From an uncultured Verrucomicrobiales bacterium (GTDB lineage Bacteria > Verrucomicrobiota > Verrucomicrobiia > Verrucomicrobiales > DEV007), in NCBI GenBank assembly GCA_943789025.1, contig CALSSN010000021.1, forward strand, positions 19,137 to 83,136: a stretch of DNA of 64,000 nucleotides, written 5' to 3'. Under the pieces are notes generated by a model. It searched no databases, was not told the DNA's origin, and worked only from the letters and a program-made list of their open reading frames with translations. The position numbers and the translations under genes were made by a program. Positions 1-9,300 of this stretch are shown one piece after another; position 1 is the stretch's first letter, and every line of letters begins with the position of its first letter.

Positions 1-968
1 CCGGCGCCGATCTCGACGGCGATGAAGACATCGACTACGTGGTCACCAACTTCGGCCTGAACACGAAATATACAGCATCAACGAACAAGCCAGCACTTCT
101 CTACTACGGGGATTTCGAAGGGAAGAAAAGAATGCGTCTGGTGGAAGTAGAACACGAAAACACCCAACTCTTTCCTGTCCGCGGCCGGAGTTGCTCGACG
201 CGTGCCATGCCATTTCTAGCAGGAAAATTCCAATCTTTCCGGGATTTTGCTTTAGCAGACCTGAGCATGATTTACCCTCCTAGGCGCCTTGAGGCAGCCC
301 ACCGCTTTGCGGCAAACACCCTCGCTTCCGGAGTACTCCTCAATGACGGAAACGGCAGATTTTCTTTTCGGCCCCTGCCACGCCTGGCACAGATCGCACC
401 CGGATTTGGTGTCGTGATCACCGACGCCGACGGTGACCTCCACCCGGATATTTTCCTGACACACAATTTCTTCAGCCCACAACCTGAAACCGGCCGGATG
501 GATGGCGGACTGGGTTTGCTCCTGTCGGGCCGTGGTGACGGAACCTTTGACCCTGTATGGCCGGCCGAAAGCGGGCTCATTGTGCCTGTCGATGCAAAGT
601 CCCTGACCAGCACTGACCTCAACCGTGACGGGTGGTTGGATGTTGTTATTGGATGCAATGACGGCCCTGTCCGCTGCTTCACCCGGGTGCCTGAGGGAAC
701 AAAACCTGTCACCGTGCGGTTACAGGGACCCCCTGGAAACCCAACAGGCGTTGGCTCCCGGATCACCGTGCGCTTCGACAACGGAAGCACACAAACTGCC
801 GAGACCACTGCGGGCGGAGGCTACCTGTCTCAATCTTCGCCCGTGCTTGCATTTGGATCAGGAAAGCGAAAACCTGTCTCTATCCACGTGCGCTGGCCTG
901 ACGGAGCGCTCAGCCACGAGGAAGCAAAAAGCGGGGTTTCCGCCTACTCCATCCCTAAGACCAGATAG
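1..968 (+). CDS. FG-GAP/VCBS repeat protein with C-terminal ASPIC/UnbV domain (3' part)
   Basis: The reading frame is open from base 3, so the 5' end lies outside the window. The visible 322 residues begin inside an FG-GAP/VCBS calcium-binding repeat (GADLDGDEDIDYVVTNFG), and further DADGDLHPD- and DLNRDGWLD-type loops follow. The last ~80 residues have the features of an ASPIC/UnbV domain (GVGSRITVRF, a GGGYLSQS stretch, then VRWPDG). Proteins of this CRTAC1-like type are secreted beta-propellers that are abundant in Verrucomicrobiota and Planctomycetota, and their ligands are mostly unknown. The signal peptide cannot be checked here. The frame ends just before a GCCT microsatellite. Family call is confident, function unknown. 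Confidence 0.85.
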   Translation, partial: GADLDGDEDIDYVVTNFGLNTKYTASTNKPALLYYGDFEGKKRMRLVEVEHENTQLFPVRGRSCSTRAMPFLAGKFQSFRDFALADLSMIYPPRRLEAAHRFAANTLASGVLLNDGNGRFSFRPLPRLAQIAPGFGVVITDADGDLHPDIFLTHNFFSPQPETGRMDGGLGLLLSGRGDGTFDPVWPAESGLIVPVDAKSLTSTDLNRDGWLDVVIGCNDGPVRCFTRVPEGTKPVTVRLQGPPGNPTGVGSRITVRFDNGSTQTAETTAGGGYLSQSSPVLAFGSGKRKPVSIHVRWPDGALSHEEAKSGVSAYSIPKTR

Positions 969-1000
<32 letters not shown>

Positions 1001-1028
1001 AAGACAGCCAGCCACCAGCGATGGCCGA

Positions 1029-2117
1029 TCAGCGGACCTGTGAAAGATACGGCTCGATGGGCAGCGCGGCATCTGATTGTGAGACAAATGCATCGCGCGC
1101 GGTTTGCTCTGCGAAGAGATACAGGGCATAACCTCCGAATCCTCCGCCGGTGTATTTCCAACTGATTGCCGTGTCTACCTCAGGCAGGGGCTGCATACCC
1201 TCATGCAGTTGCACCTGGTAACTGATACGCACCGCCTCACCCAGCCGCTGCAGATCATTGCCCTCAACAGCATCCGCAGCCACAGCGCCCGCTTTTTCTA
1301 TCAGATCATAGTCGCGATCCTGATCGACCACCCCGGGAGTGTCATGATCGGTACCCGTGTAATAGACCGCCATCTTACCCTGCAGAATTTCGCCATCCCG
1401 CTTCAGCGCAAGTTCGGGAACGGGGCCACTTTTCCAAACGCAAAGTCCGGTCTCACTGATAATTGCAGGATCCTGCCAGCCGACACCAAGTTCCAATTCG
1501 CTTGTCACGCCAGATTCTCCGTTCAGCAATGCCCACGCCCCACTGCCACCGAGTCCGGACTGCTTCTCGTACGGCCAATCCTGAAGCGACACAGTCGGAG
1601 AAACTGCACAGTTGACGATAAAAGCCCTCTGGCGAGCAAATTTCGGAACATCCAGCCAGCCGCCAGCAAAATCAACCCGCACCGGGGACCTGTCCGGGGC
1701 TTTGATCCACTTGACGATACCCGAAGTTGAGACCGTCTTAAACTGGGGCGGCGTCTTCGGAAGTCTCACATATTTCGCTCCGACTTCGTCGCAGAGTGCT
1801 TCCTTGAGCGCTTCATACTGGTCGTCTTCCGTCACTGCCAAAATATCAGGTTTCACACGACGGAAGTGGTCTTGGAAATCCAAACCCATCTCTTCGCTTT
1901 CGCCTATCACCACATCATCGACCACAGACATCGAGCGCAGGAGTTCGAGCTTGTGATCCTGCGGCAGAGAGGAGCGTCGCTCCTTGTGGTGCCAGAGCAC
2001 CTCGTCTGAGGCAAAACAGACGGTCAGATGATCACCAAGTGCCCGGGCTTCAGCAAAGAACTGCACATGCCCTGCGTGGATAATATCGTAGCAACCGGAG
2101 ACGAATATTTTTTTCAT
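1029..2117 (-). CDS. Bifunctional cytidylyltransferase-like / GHMP kinase-like fusion protein
   Basis: The N-terminal ~130 residues form a TagD/RfaE2-type nucleotidyltransferase: MKKIFVSGCYDIIHAGHVQF carries the HxGH motif, and TVSTSGIVKWI resembles the ISTT-type loop. From about residue 145 the protein continues as a GHMP-kinase-like domain: VRVDFAGGWLDVP (motif 1), GLGGSGAWALLNG (the ATP-binding GLGSSGA motif) and KYTGGGFGGYALYLF (motif 3). This suggests one polypeptide that phosphorylates a sugar at C1 and then transfers a nucleotide, as FKP does for fucose, or acts on a heptose. The substrate is not deducible. I chose the ATG at 2117, because the in-frame ATG at 2141 adds a non-conserved MSHHHCFF. 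No good ribosome-binding site precedes either. No kinase or transferase partner lies nearby. Confidence 0.75.
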   Translation of the reverse strand: MKKIFVSGCYDIIHAGHVQFFAEARALGDHLTVCFASDEVLWHHKERRSSLPQDHKLELLRSMSVVDDVVIGESEEMGLDFQDHFRRVKPDILAVTEDDQYEALKEALCDEVGAKYVRLPKTPPQFKTVSTSGIVKWIKAPDRSPVRVDFAGGWLDVPKFARQRAFIVNCAVSPTVSLQDWPYEKQSGLGGSGAWALLNGESGVTSELELGVGWQDPAIISETGLCVWKSGPVPELALKRDGEILQGKMAVYYTGTDHDTPGVVDQDRDYDLIEKAGAVAADAVEGNDLQRLGEAVRISYQVQLHEGMQPLPEVDTAISWKYTGGGFGGYALYLFAEQTARDAFVSQSDAALPIEPYLSQVR

Positions 2118-2426
2118 AAAAAAGCAATGATGATGACTCAAAAACAGGATTGCTACGAATCAAAAGGAGCGGAAGACAAGTCAGCTACTGGTAGAGTGGC
2201 TCGCATCATTGGCAAGCACGATAGTGCTGAACCGACCTCGAGCGAGCGCAGCTAATAAACCGCAAGGCACCACTTACTGGGAGGGTAAGCGCCGTGGTGT
2301 TGACTCTCGTCAGACCTTGAGACTTGACAGACCTGACAGACCTGACAAGGCTCCCGAGGCATCAAAAATCTGCATGCTCACTGGGCCTAACAACTCTCTC
2401 CGGCTTGCCAGAAAGCCTGGACCCTT
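2118..2426. other. Intergenic gap with a short direct repeat
   Basis: No convincing gene is seen in this ~300-base gap between rpsR and the nucleotidyltransferase-kinase fusion. It holds a 9-base unit, GACAGACCT, repeated about 2.4 times at 2326-2347. No terminator-like hairpin with a T-run was found. Confidence 0.6.
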
Positions 2427-2666
2427 CTAAGACATCAGATTGACGGCACGGGCCCTCTTTATTTCCCGAGTAATTTTCCGATGAATCTTGGCAGAAACTC
2501 CGGTGATGCGTCTCGGAAGGATCTTCCCGGTATCGCTTGTGAATTGCGCAAGCAGGTCTGGTTGCTTGTAGACGATTTTCTCCACCGGAATATCCATACG
2601 ACGCCGAGTCATCCGACGGTTGTGGCGGCGTAAGTTGTAGGCGCGTTCTTCGGTTTTCGGAAGCAT
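2427..2666 (-). CDS. rpsR: 30S ribosomal protein bS18
   Basis: The 79-residue product matches bS18, a small-subunit platform protein that contacts bS6 and 16S rRNA. The core GKILPRRITGVSAKIHRK followed by a basic REIKRAR tail is the family signature. The length is typical. The protein has no cysteine, so it is the C-minus form that does not need zinc. It is the last of three same-strand genes (dksA-like, rpmG, rpsR) and lies 65 bases after rpmG, so cotranscription is likely. It is not beside rpsF, ssb or rplI, the usual partners in Proteobacteria and Firmicutes. Confidence 0.95.
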   Translation of the reverse strand: MLPKTEERAYNLRRHNRRMTRRRMDIPVEKIVYKQPDLLAQFTSDTGKILPRRITGVSAKIHRKITREIKRARAVNLMS

Positions 2667-2731
2667 GATAGAAAATTTTTCTTAGTGGACGTTACTGAGC
2701 AAGCATCTGCAAAATTACACTCTCCCTCTCT

Positions 2732-2905
2732 CTAACGAAGTTCCCGATGCAGGGTTCGGCGCTTGAGAAAAGGATTGAACTTCACTTTCTCGAGGCGTCC
2801 TGGAGTACGCAGACTCTTCTTGTTACGCGTGGTGACGTAACGGGATGTGGGCTTGCCCTCTGCTTTCGCTTCAGTGCACTCAAGAATGATAAGGTCTCTT
2901 GCCAT
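2732..2905 (-). CDS. rpmG: 50S ribosomal protein bL33
   Basis: This 57-residue basic protein is bL33 of the large subunit. Visible landmarks are [27 protein letters not shown] and [19 protein letters not shown]. Zinc-binding L33 has two CxxC knuckles; here only one cysteine remains in the first and the second reads NPFL, so this is a C-minus (zinc-independent) type. The ATG at 2905 gives the usual MAR start; an in-frame extension to 2929 would add a non-conserved MSLDSISI. It lies between the dksA-like gene and rpsR on the same strand. Confidence 0.93.
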   Translation of the reverse strand: MARDLIILECTEAKAEGKPTSRYVTTRNKKSLRTPGRLEKVKFNPFLKRRTLHRELR

Positions 2906-2967
2906 AATGGAGATCGAATCTAATGACAATCAGGTCTTACGCAACCTCCAATTCAATTGATCCTGAT

Positions 2968-4203
2968 TCAGGCATCCAAAGCGACCTCGTTCGACCCGAA
3001 AAGCTCTCTCAGGGACGGCCGCTCACCTCTGAAATTCCCGCGTTTCTCAAGCTCAGCCTGGCACTCCACCGTCAACCGCGCAAATGGGATTGCCTCAAGC
3101 CTAGCTTTGGGAATTTTTTTTCCTGAAATTTCACAAACACCGTAATTTCCGGCCTCAATTCGGTCCAGGGCCTCATCGATCTCATAGAGCCCATCCTGCT
3201 CCTTGGAGAGCAAATTGAGAGCGAAATCGCGGTCGTAGGAATCAGCGCCCGCGTCTGCGGTGTGCTGCCCAAAAGCAGACTCCGAGTTTTCGCTCGCCAC
3301 ACGGAGATTGTCACGGGCCACGCCCTCCATCGCGTCAAGAAGTGCGTCCCGCAAATTCAGCAAGCATTGTTGCTGGATCCTAAGAAACCCTCTTACGACT
3401 ATTTTTTTTTTTGGCCTGAGAATCTCTACGCCATTGGTCGTACCGTTCAGAGCTGAGCTGGAGGATGACTTTCGGCTCGCTTGTTTTTTTCTAGAAGGTG
3501 CTTTTTTTTTCGCCGGCGCTTTCTTCTTGGCGGGCGCTTTCTTCACCGGTGCCTTTTTGGCGGGTGCCTTCTTCTTGGCAGGCGCTTTCTTCACCGGTGC
3601 CTTTTTGACGGGTGCCTTCTTCTTGGCAGGCGCTTTCTTCACCGGCGCCTTTTTGACGGGTGCCTTTTTGACGGGTGCCTTCTTCTTGGCGGGCGCTTTC
3701 TTCACCGGTGCTTTTTTGACGGGCGCTTTCTTCACCGGTGCCTTTTTGGCGGGTGCCTTCTTCTTGGCAGGCGCTTTCTTCACCGGTGCCTTTTTGGCGG
3801 GTGCCTTTTTCTTGGCAGGCGCTTTCTTCACCGGTGCTTTTTTGACGGGTGCCTTCTTCTTGGCAGGCGCTTTCTTCACCGGTGCCTTTTTGACGGGTGC
3901 CTTTTTGACGGGTGCCTTCTTCTTGGCGGGCGCTTTCTTCACCGGTGCTTTTTTGACGGGCGCTCTCTTCACCGGTGCTTTTTTGACGGGTGCCTTCTTC
4001 TTGGCAGGCGCTTTCTTCACCGGTGCTTTTTTGACGGGTGCTTTTTTGACGGGCGCTTTCTTCTTGGCGGGCGCTTTCTTCACCGGTGCCTTTTTGACGG
4101 GTGCCTTTTTGACGGGTGCTTTCTTCACCGGTGCCTTTTTGACGGGTGCCTTTTTCGCTTTTTTCTTTACCGATGCCTTCTTGGTCGTAGTTTTTTTTGC
4201 CAT
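2968..4203 (-). CDS. DksA/TraR-family protein with a long Lys-Ala-Pro histone-H1-like tail
   Basis: The C-terminal ~155 residues form a DksA/TraR-type domain: a helical pair with SYDRDFALNLLSKEQ and an acidic DEALDRIEAGNYGVCE segment, then a zinc-finger-like GKKIPKARLEAIPFARL ending in VECQ. Only one cysteine of each CxxC pair survives (CEIS and TVEC), so zinc binding is doubtful, as in the Cys-poor DksA2 type. DksA proteins bind the RNA polymerase secondary channel. The N-terminal ~240 residues are about 42 units of APVKK or APAKK(K), like histone H1 tails, and probably bind nucleic acid or ribosomes. It heads a same-strand group with rpmG and rpsR. Domain and repeat are directly visible; the role is inferred. 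Confidence 0.88.
   Translation of the reverse strand: MAKKTTTKKASVKKKAKKAPVKKAPVKKAPVKKAPVKKAPVKKAPAKKKAPVKKAPVKKAPVKKAPAKKKAPVKKAPVKRAPVKKAPVKKAPAKKKAPVKKAPVKKAPVKKAPAKKKAPVKKAPVKKAPAKKKAPAKKAPVKKAPAKKKAPAKKAPVKKAPVKKAPVKKAPAKKKAPVKKAPVKKAPVKKAPAKKKAPVKKAPVKKAPAKKKAPAKKAPVKKAPAKKKAPAKKKAPSRKKQASRKSSSSSALNGTTNGVEILRPKKKIVVRGFLRIQQQCLLNLRDALLDAMEGVARDNLRVASENSESAFGQHTADAGADSYDRDFALNLLSKEQDGLYEIDEALDRIEAGNYGVCEISGKKIPKARLEAIPFARLTVECQAELEKRGNFRGERPSLRELFGSNEVALDA
3490..4150 (-). repeat. Coding repeat for the (A-P-V/A-K-K) tail
   Basis: About 42 imperfect units of 15 or 18 bases encode APVKK, APAKK or APAKKK. Some units are grouped into larger blocks, which suggests growth by unequal exchange or slippage. 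The repeat keeps all six frames nearly open and so creates large false reading frames on the other strand. Confidence 0.95.
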
Positions 4204-4349
4204 TACAGTTGTGTGAAAACGTGGGCAATGGAGCCTTGAACAGAAGCCTAGGAACTACCCCACCACCAATAAGAAAGAATGATTAAGTCCTTCCACCTCA
4301 TCCCGCAAGCCTAAAATAATTCCCACGTGAAACAACTGCGACAACCCAT

Positions 4350-6179
4350 TCATGATCCTGTGTGAAGCGGCCAGAAGACGGGAATGAGAATACTCGCAAG
4401 AATCCAGAGAATAAATGTGAGAGGCAAGCCAACTCGAGGGAAATCGGAAAACTTATATCCTCCCGCACCAAAAACATAGGTGTTCGTCTGGTAGCCGATC
4501 GGAGTAGCAAAACTCGCGCTTGAACCAAACATGACCGCGATGACAAACGGCCGGGGATCTACCCCGAGGTCGAGAGCAACAGTGATGGCAATCGGCGTCA
4601 GCAAAGCGGCAACGGCGTTGTTGCTTATTGTCTCCGTGAGTACGGCAGCAAGAAAGTAGATCCCCGCGAGCACTGCGTGTGGGCCGAAGCGGCCTATGCT
4701 ATCGACAACCGCAGCAGAAACTGTGGATGCCACTCCTGTCGAGGCAAGCGCCTCCCCCATCCCAAGCATCCCGAAGATCATGAAAATAACTTTCCACTCC
4801 ACAGACCCATAGGCCTCCGCAGGGTCAATACAGCGGGTCAGGAGAGTCAACAGCGCCGCGCCAAGAGCCAGCCCCAGCAGGGGTAAATCCGTAAAGGCGC
4901 CGAGAAGCAGAAAGGCAAGGAGTGCCAGCACTGCGATGGGTGCTTTCGTCCTCCGCAACTTTTCTTCCCTGGGTCGACTCAGGTTGATGAAATCCCTTTC
5001 CTGGAAGAGCTTGTTCATCTGCTCGACAGGCCCCTCGACGAGCAGGGTGTCCCCGAAAGCGAGGTCGACATCTTGAAAATGCTCTCTCAGGTTTTCACCG
5101 CGACGATGCACGGCGAGGATGATTACTCCGAAACGCTGGCGAAAGTTAAGCTTTTTCAACGAGTGCCCGATGAGAGTCGAAGTCGGTCCGATGATTCCTT
5201 CCATCAGGATCGCGGATTCGGTCTTCACGCCTTCGAGACCAAATTCGTCCTTCGCTCCAACTCGGATACCGGCCTCGTCCGCCAGGTCCATCACCCCGCC
5301 TGCTTGTGTCTTAAAAACGATGCTATCTCCTACTTCGAAGACCGTCTTATTGAGCGCTGTTTTAAGCCGTTCCGCCCCCCGAATAATTTCAATGATGCGC
5401 AGCCCTCTGAGCTTGGCCAGGCGCGTCTCCGAGAATGCTTTCCCTTCCAGCGGTGACCCCTCGCTGACCACTCCCTGAGTGAGAAACTCTTTCCCCTCTT
5501 CGGATTCAAAAAGCGTTGAGAGCGTCACCCGGTCGGGCAGCAGCTTCCGGCCGAGGGTGAGCATGTATACGAGGGTCACGACAACAAAAACCACCCCTAG
5601 TTTGGTGATCTCGAACATGCCGAAATTCTGCAATGACACGATGCCCTTCTCGCGACCGATACTCTCAGCAATTCCTGAAGCGAGCAGGTTGGTAGAGGTT
5701 CCGATGATCGTGCAGGTTCCGCCCACGATCGCAGCATAAGAGAGAGGAATGAGAAACCGAGAGGCTTTCAGCTGAAGTCTCCGACAGAGCCCGAGCACGA
5801 TCGGAAGAAAAACCACAACGACGGGCGTGTTGTTGACCAGGCCTGAGAGGGCGGCCACCAGAATCATAAGAGTGACAAGAATCCGCGTCGGCCCCGTTCC
5901 AGCAACCGAACCAAACCACCGGCCCAGGCCCTCGATCACTCCAGTACGCTCAAGCGCAGCACTGAGGATAAACATGCAGGCGATGATAATCGGAGCCGGG
6001 TTCCCAAAGACGCTGCGAACTCGGTCGGCCTCGACTAGGCCGACAATAATCAGCAATGTGAAGGCGGACATGGCGACCAGATCCGGCCCCGCCCACTCTC
6101 GGAGGAAGGCCACAAACACACAGAGGAGCAGAAGCACCACTGCAATCTGTTCAATATTCTCTGTGATCAGCACAAGCAT
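4350..6179 (-). CDS. SLC13/DASS-family permease with two TrkA-C (RCK_C) domains
   Basis: This is an inner-membrane anion permease of the SLC13/CitT-like type. The N-terminal half has ~6 hydrophobic segments and the family-typical NNTPVVVVFLPIV and GGTCTIIGTSTNLLASG motifs. Two soluble TrkA-C domains follow at roughly residues 215-300 and 310-390. The second membrane half carries SNNAVAALLTPIA and FGSSASFATPIGYQTNTYV. Members carry dicarboxylates, sulfate or similar anions; the substrate here is unknown. I chose the ATG at 6179 (609 aa), which starts at the first membrane helix, over a TTG at 6257 that adds a non-conserved segment. It stands alone between the dksA-like gene and smc. Confidence 0.88.
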   Translation of the reverse strand: MLVLITENIEQIAVVLLLLCVFVAFLREWAGPDLVAMSAFTLLIIVGLVEADRVRSVFGNPAPIIIACMFILSAALERTGVIEGLGRWFGSVAGTGPTRILVTLMILVAALSGLVNNTPVVVVFLPIVLGLCRRLQLKASRFLIPLSYAAIVGGTCTIIGTSTNLLASGIAESIGREKGIVSLQNFGMFEITKLGVVFVVVTLVYMLTLGRKLLPDRVTLSTLFESEEGKEFLTQGVVSEGSPLEGKAFSETRLAKLRGLRIIEIIRGAERLKTALNKTVFEVGDSIVFKTQAGGVMDLADEAGIRVGAKDEFGLEGVKTESAILMEGIIGPTSTLIGHSLKKLNFRQRFGVIILAVHRRGENLREHFQDVDLAFGDTLLVEGPVEQMNKLFQERDFINLSRPREEKLRRTKAPIAVLALLAFLLLGAFTDLPLLGLALGAALLTLLTRCIDPAEAYGSVEWKVIFMIFGMLGMGEALASTGVASTVSAAVVDSIGRFGPHAVLAGIYFLAAVLTETISNNAVAALLTPIAITVALDLGVDPRPFVIAVMFGSSASFATPIGYQTNTYVFGAGGYKFSDFPRVGLPLTFILWILASILIPVFWPLHTGS

Positions 6180-6340
6180 AAGAGACAGGCGAAAGTCTAA
6201 GGGAGACAAGACGGCCCGCAAGCAGGATACGAAGCTCCGGTAGAGGAGGCCCGGCAAGCAGTTAACTGGCGGTAAGGTCTGCTGCCGCCTGCCGACTAAC
6301 CATCTCTGAGGATCCTCCCATCCCGCTGCCGACTCGACTC

Positions 6341-9300
6341 CTACTGGTGCGACGACTCTCCTGCCCCTATCCCGAGAGCCACCTGACCATTCTCGTCAGT
6401 CTCTGGAGTTTCGCTTTCATCTTTCCCGTCGCCGAAGCGCATGCCAACTGGTTTCGAGACCCCGAACTCTTCCATCGTGATCCCATACATGACATCTACC
6501 CGCCGCATTGTCCGCTTATTGTGAGTCACGATGATAAATTGACTCTGATCGATGAATCGATCCAGCATCTTGAGAAAGCGCGAGATATTCGACTCGTCGA
6601 GCGGTGCATCAAGCTCATCAAGCACACAGAATGGTGAGGGCTTAACCATGTAAATCGAGAAAAGAAGGGCAACCGCGGTCATCGACCTCTCGCCGCCAGA
6701 AAGAAGACTGATCGACTGGAGCTTCTTCCCGGGTGGTTTCGCGATCACCTCGATCCCAGACTCCAGAGGGTTACTTTCGTCAACCAGGATCAAGTTTGCT
6801 CTGGCACCCTGCCCGAACAGCTCCTTGAAGGTCTGAGAAAAATTTACCCGAACCGCCTCGAAGGTCTCCGAAAACATCTGCTTCGTCGTCGAGTTGATCT
6901 TCGAAATCACTCGCAGGAGTTCCTCGCGTGAGTTCACAAGATCGGCATTCTGGCTGACTAGAAAGTCATGCCGCTCCTCCAGTTCCTCAAACTCGTCGAT
7001 AGCGTCCAAGTTCACTGCACCGATCGAGTCGAGACGCTGGCGCAATTCTCCCACTGCCTTCTCGACAAAATCCCAGTCTGGGCTTCCGACTACCCCATCA
7101 TCATCATTGCCCGCCTCTGCCATTGCTGCCTCGAGACCTGCTTCCATGGCCTCACTCTCCCGATCCCGGCTGGGGTCTGATACGAGACCTTCTTCCCCTC
7201 CCGCTGCTTCCTGTCTGGCCACTGCCTCCGCCACCGCATGATCAGCCTCCTCTTCGCTTGCGAAGACCTCCGAATCTATCGGTGGAGTTCCGACGGCTTC
7301 CGCCGCGACCTCATCCGAGCTGGTTGTCCCTTCTGCGTTCTCTTTCTCAGCACGGCTGGCGGCCATGGCGAGACGTCTTTTGGACGCTTTGTCGTGCGCC
7401 GTTTTCACCTCCTGAATACAGGCAAGGAGGGTATGTGGATCTGGCTCGAAGGCTGCAAGCTCCACCTGATAACGCTCGCGCACAGCCTGCTCGAGATTCT
7501 CCAGACGCATCGCAACTTTGGCCACACCGACATCTTCTCTGCCCATCACTCCCCCAACCTCACTAAGACGAGCCCGCTGCATCGCCAGAGACCTCTCGCT
7601 TTCCGCAAGTTCTTCTCCCTCGGCAACGCGACGCTGGGCTAATCCGGACAGACCATCGCGAAGCCTCTGCACTTCCTCGCGCCCCTCTTCGACTTTCTTA
7701 GAAAGCTGTCCACTTTCCTCTTCTGAGTGGGTGATACGCGCCCGGTGGGAGGAAATGTCATCTGCTCGGCGCTGGATAAGCGAGCGAAATTCTTCAAGCC
7801 TCTGTGCAATCGGTCTTTTCTGTTCCTCAAGCCCCTCGCGGGCTCTCTCTTCGACAGCCAGGGAAGTTTTCAGAGCAGCAAGAAGCTCAGAGAGCTCAGC
7901 TTCTGCATTGAGCAACTCCTCCAGTTCCCGACCCGCAATTTCGGCTTCCCCACCCAGTTCGGCAATGGTTGACTGCAGCAACGACCGTCGGTCACGCAAA
8001 ACGGCGATTCCGTCCGCACCACCATCGAGACGCTTCCGGATCGCAGAAACCTCCCAATCGAGCGCTTCAATCCGACTCGTCACCTGTTGAAATTCGTTTT
8101 CAATGGCTGCTTTTCTTCCTTCGAGATTAGCAACATCACCCTGCGACTTCTGGTAACCTTGACGAAGAGCGTCCAGCTGCTGGTGCCCTTCGACACACGC
8201 GAGGTCCTTGACCTCGAGAAGCCTGACTTTGTCATCCATCGATGCCTTCATCTTCGCCGTTTCCTCGTCGAGATCCCGCAGCTCATTACCGCGCCCGAGG
8301 ATCGACCCCTGCCCCTTCCCCCGGCCTCCGGAGATGACGCCATCGGTGGAGACAAATTCTCCCCGTGGAGTAGCAAACGCGACATGTCCCATTTCCGACT
8401 TCAGTCGTAGAGCAGTCGCCAGGTCCTCGACGATAAGAACACTCCCGAGGAGATTCTCCATCAGTCCGCGCACCGAATCGTGCACTTTCGTGCGATCGAG
8501 TGCCCAGGCGATTGCTCCCTCGGGAACGGTCATCATCTGCCCCTCACCTCGAAGTGTTATAAATTCCTCGGAGAGCAGGCTCACACTTCCCAACTCCTTC
8601 TCGGCAAGCGTGTCGATGATCGCCTCTGCCATCGAAGTATCCGCTACGATCACCGTCTGGAGCAGACTTCCCAGGGCTGCCTCCACTGCCCGGACACACG
8701 AGTCATCCACCTCGACAAAAGATCCGAGGAGCCCCCTCACCCCCTGCTTGTAAAAGTCTGGATCATCCAACCCCTGCAAGACGTTCTGAGTGCCTTCCTC
8801 CAGGCCTTCGCCCTCGGCGACAAGCTGGCGCAGCACAACTCTCCTACTTTCTTTTCCTGTGTAGTCGGCACGCAGTTGGTTCACTTCCCGCCGCAGCGCC
8901 TGCAGCGCGGTCTCCGCCTCACGGTGTGCATTTTCAGCGCAGGCAAGCTGGTTCTTCTTCGCGCTGCAGGCTTGGGCCAGTGCCTCCACCTCATGAGCTA
9001 CCTGCTCTGCCTGCTCTTCTTTTTTCGCCTGCTGAACCCGCAGAATCTCAGCTTCCTTGACTTGAAGATCGAGCCGTTCCCGATCCGCGAGGAGCTGGGT
9101 CTCCCGACTCTCCATTCTGGCCGCGCTGGCAATCAGTTCTTTCTCAGACTCTCTGAGCTTGCCGTGAAGCTTGTCTCTGGTTCGTTCACAATCGACCCGT
9201 CGGACCCTGAGTTCTCTGAACCCATCGGTCTGTAGCTCAAGTTGCTCACGCTGCTGCGTCAAACTTCCGATCACGGCGGTAAGAGCTGCATCCGCTGCCG

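Noticed and set aside
3260..4216. Long open frames opposite and beside the Lys-Ala-Pro repeat (318, 252 and 245 codons)
   Set aside because: They are translations of the same DNA repeat in other frames (for example GAFFTGAFL units) with no domain content; the minus-strand frame ending in a DksA core is the real gene.
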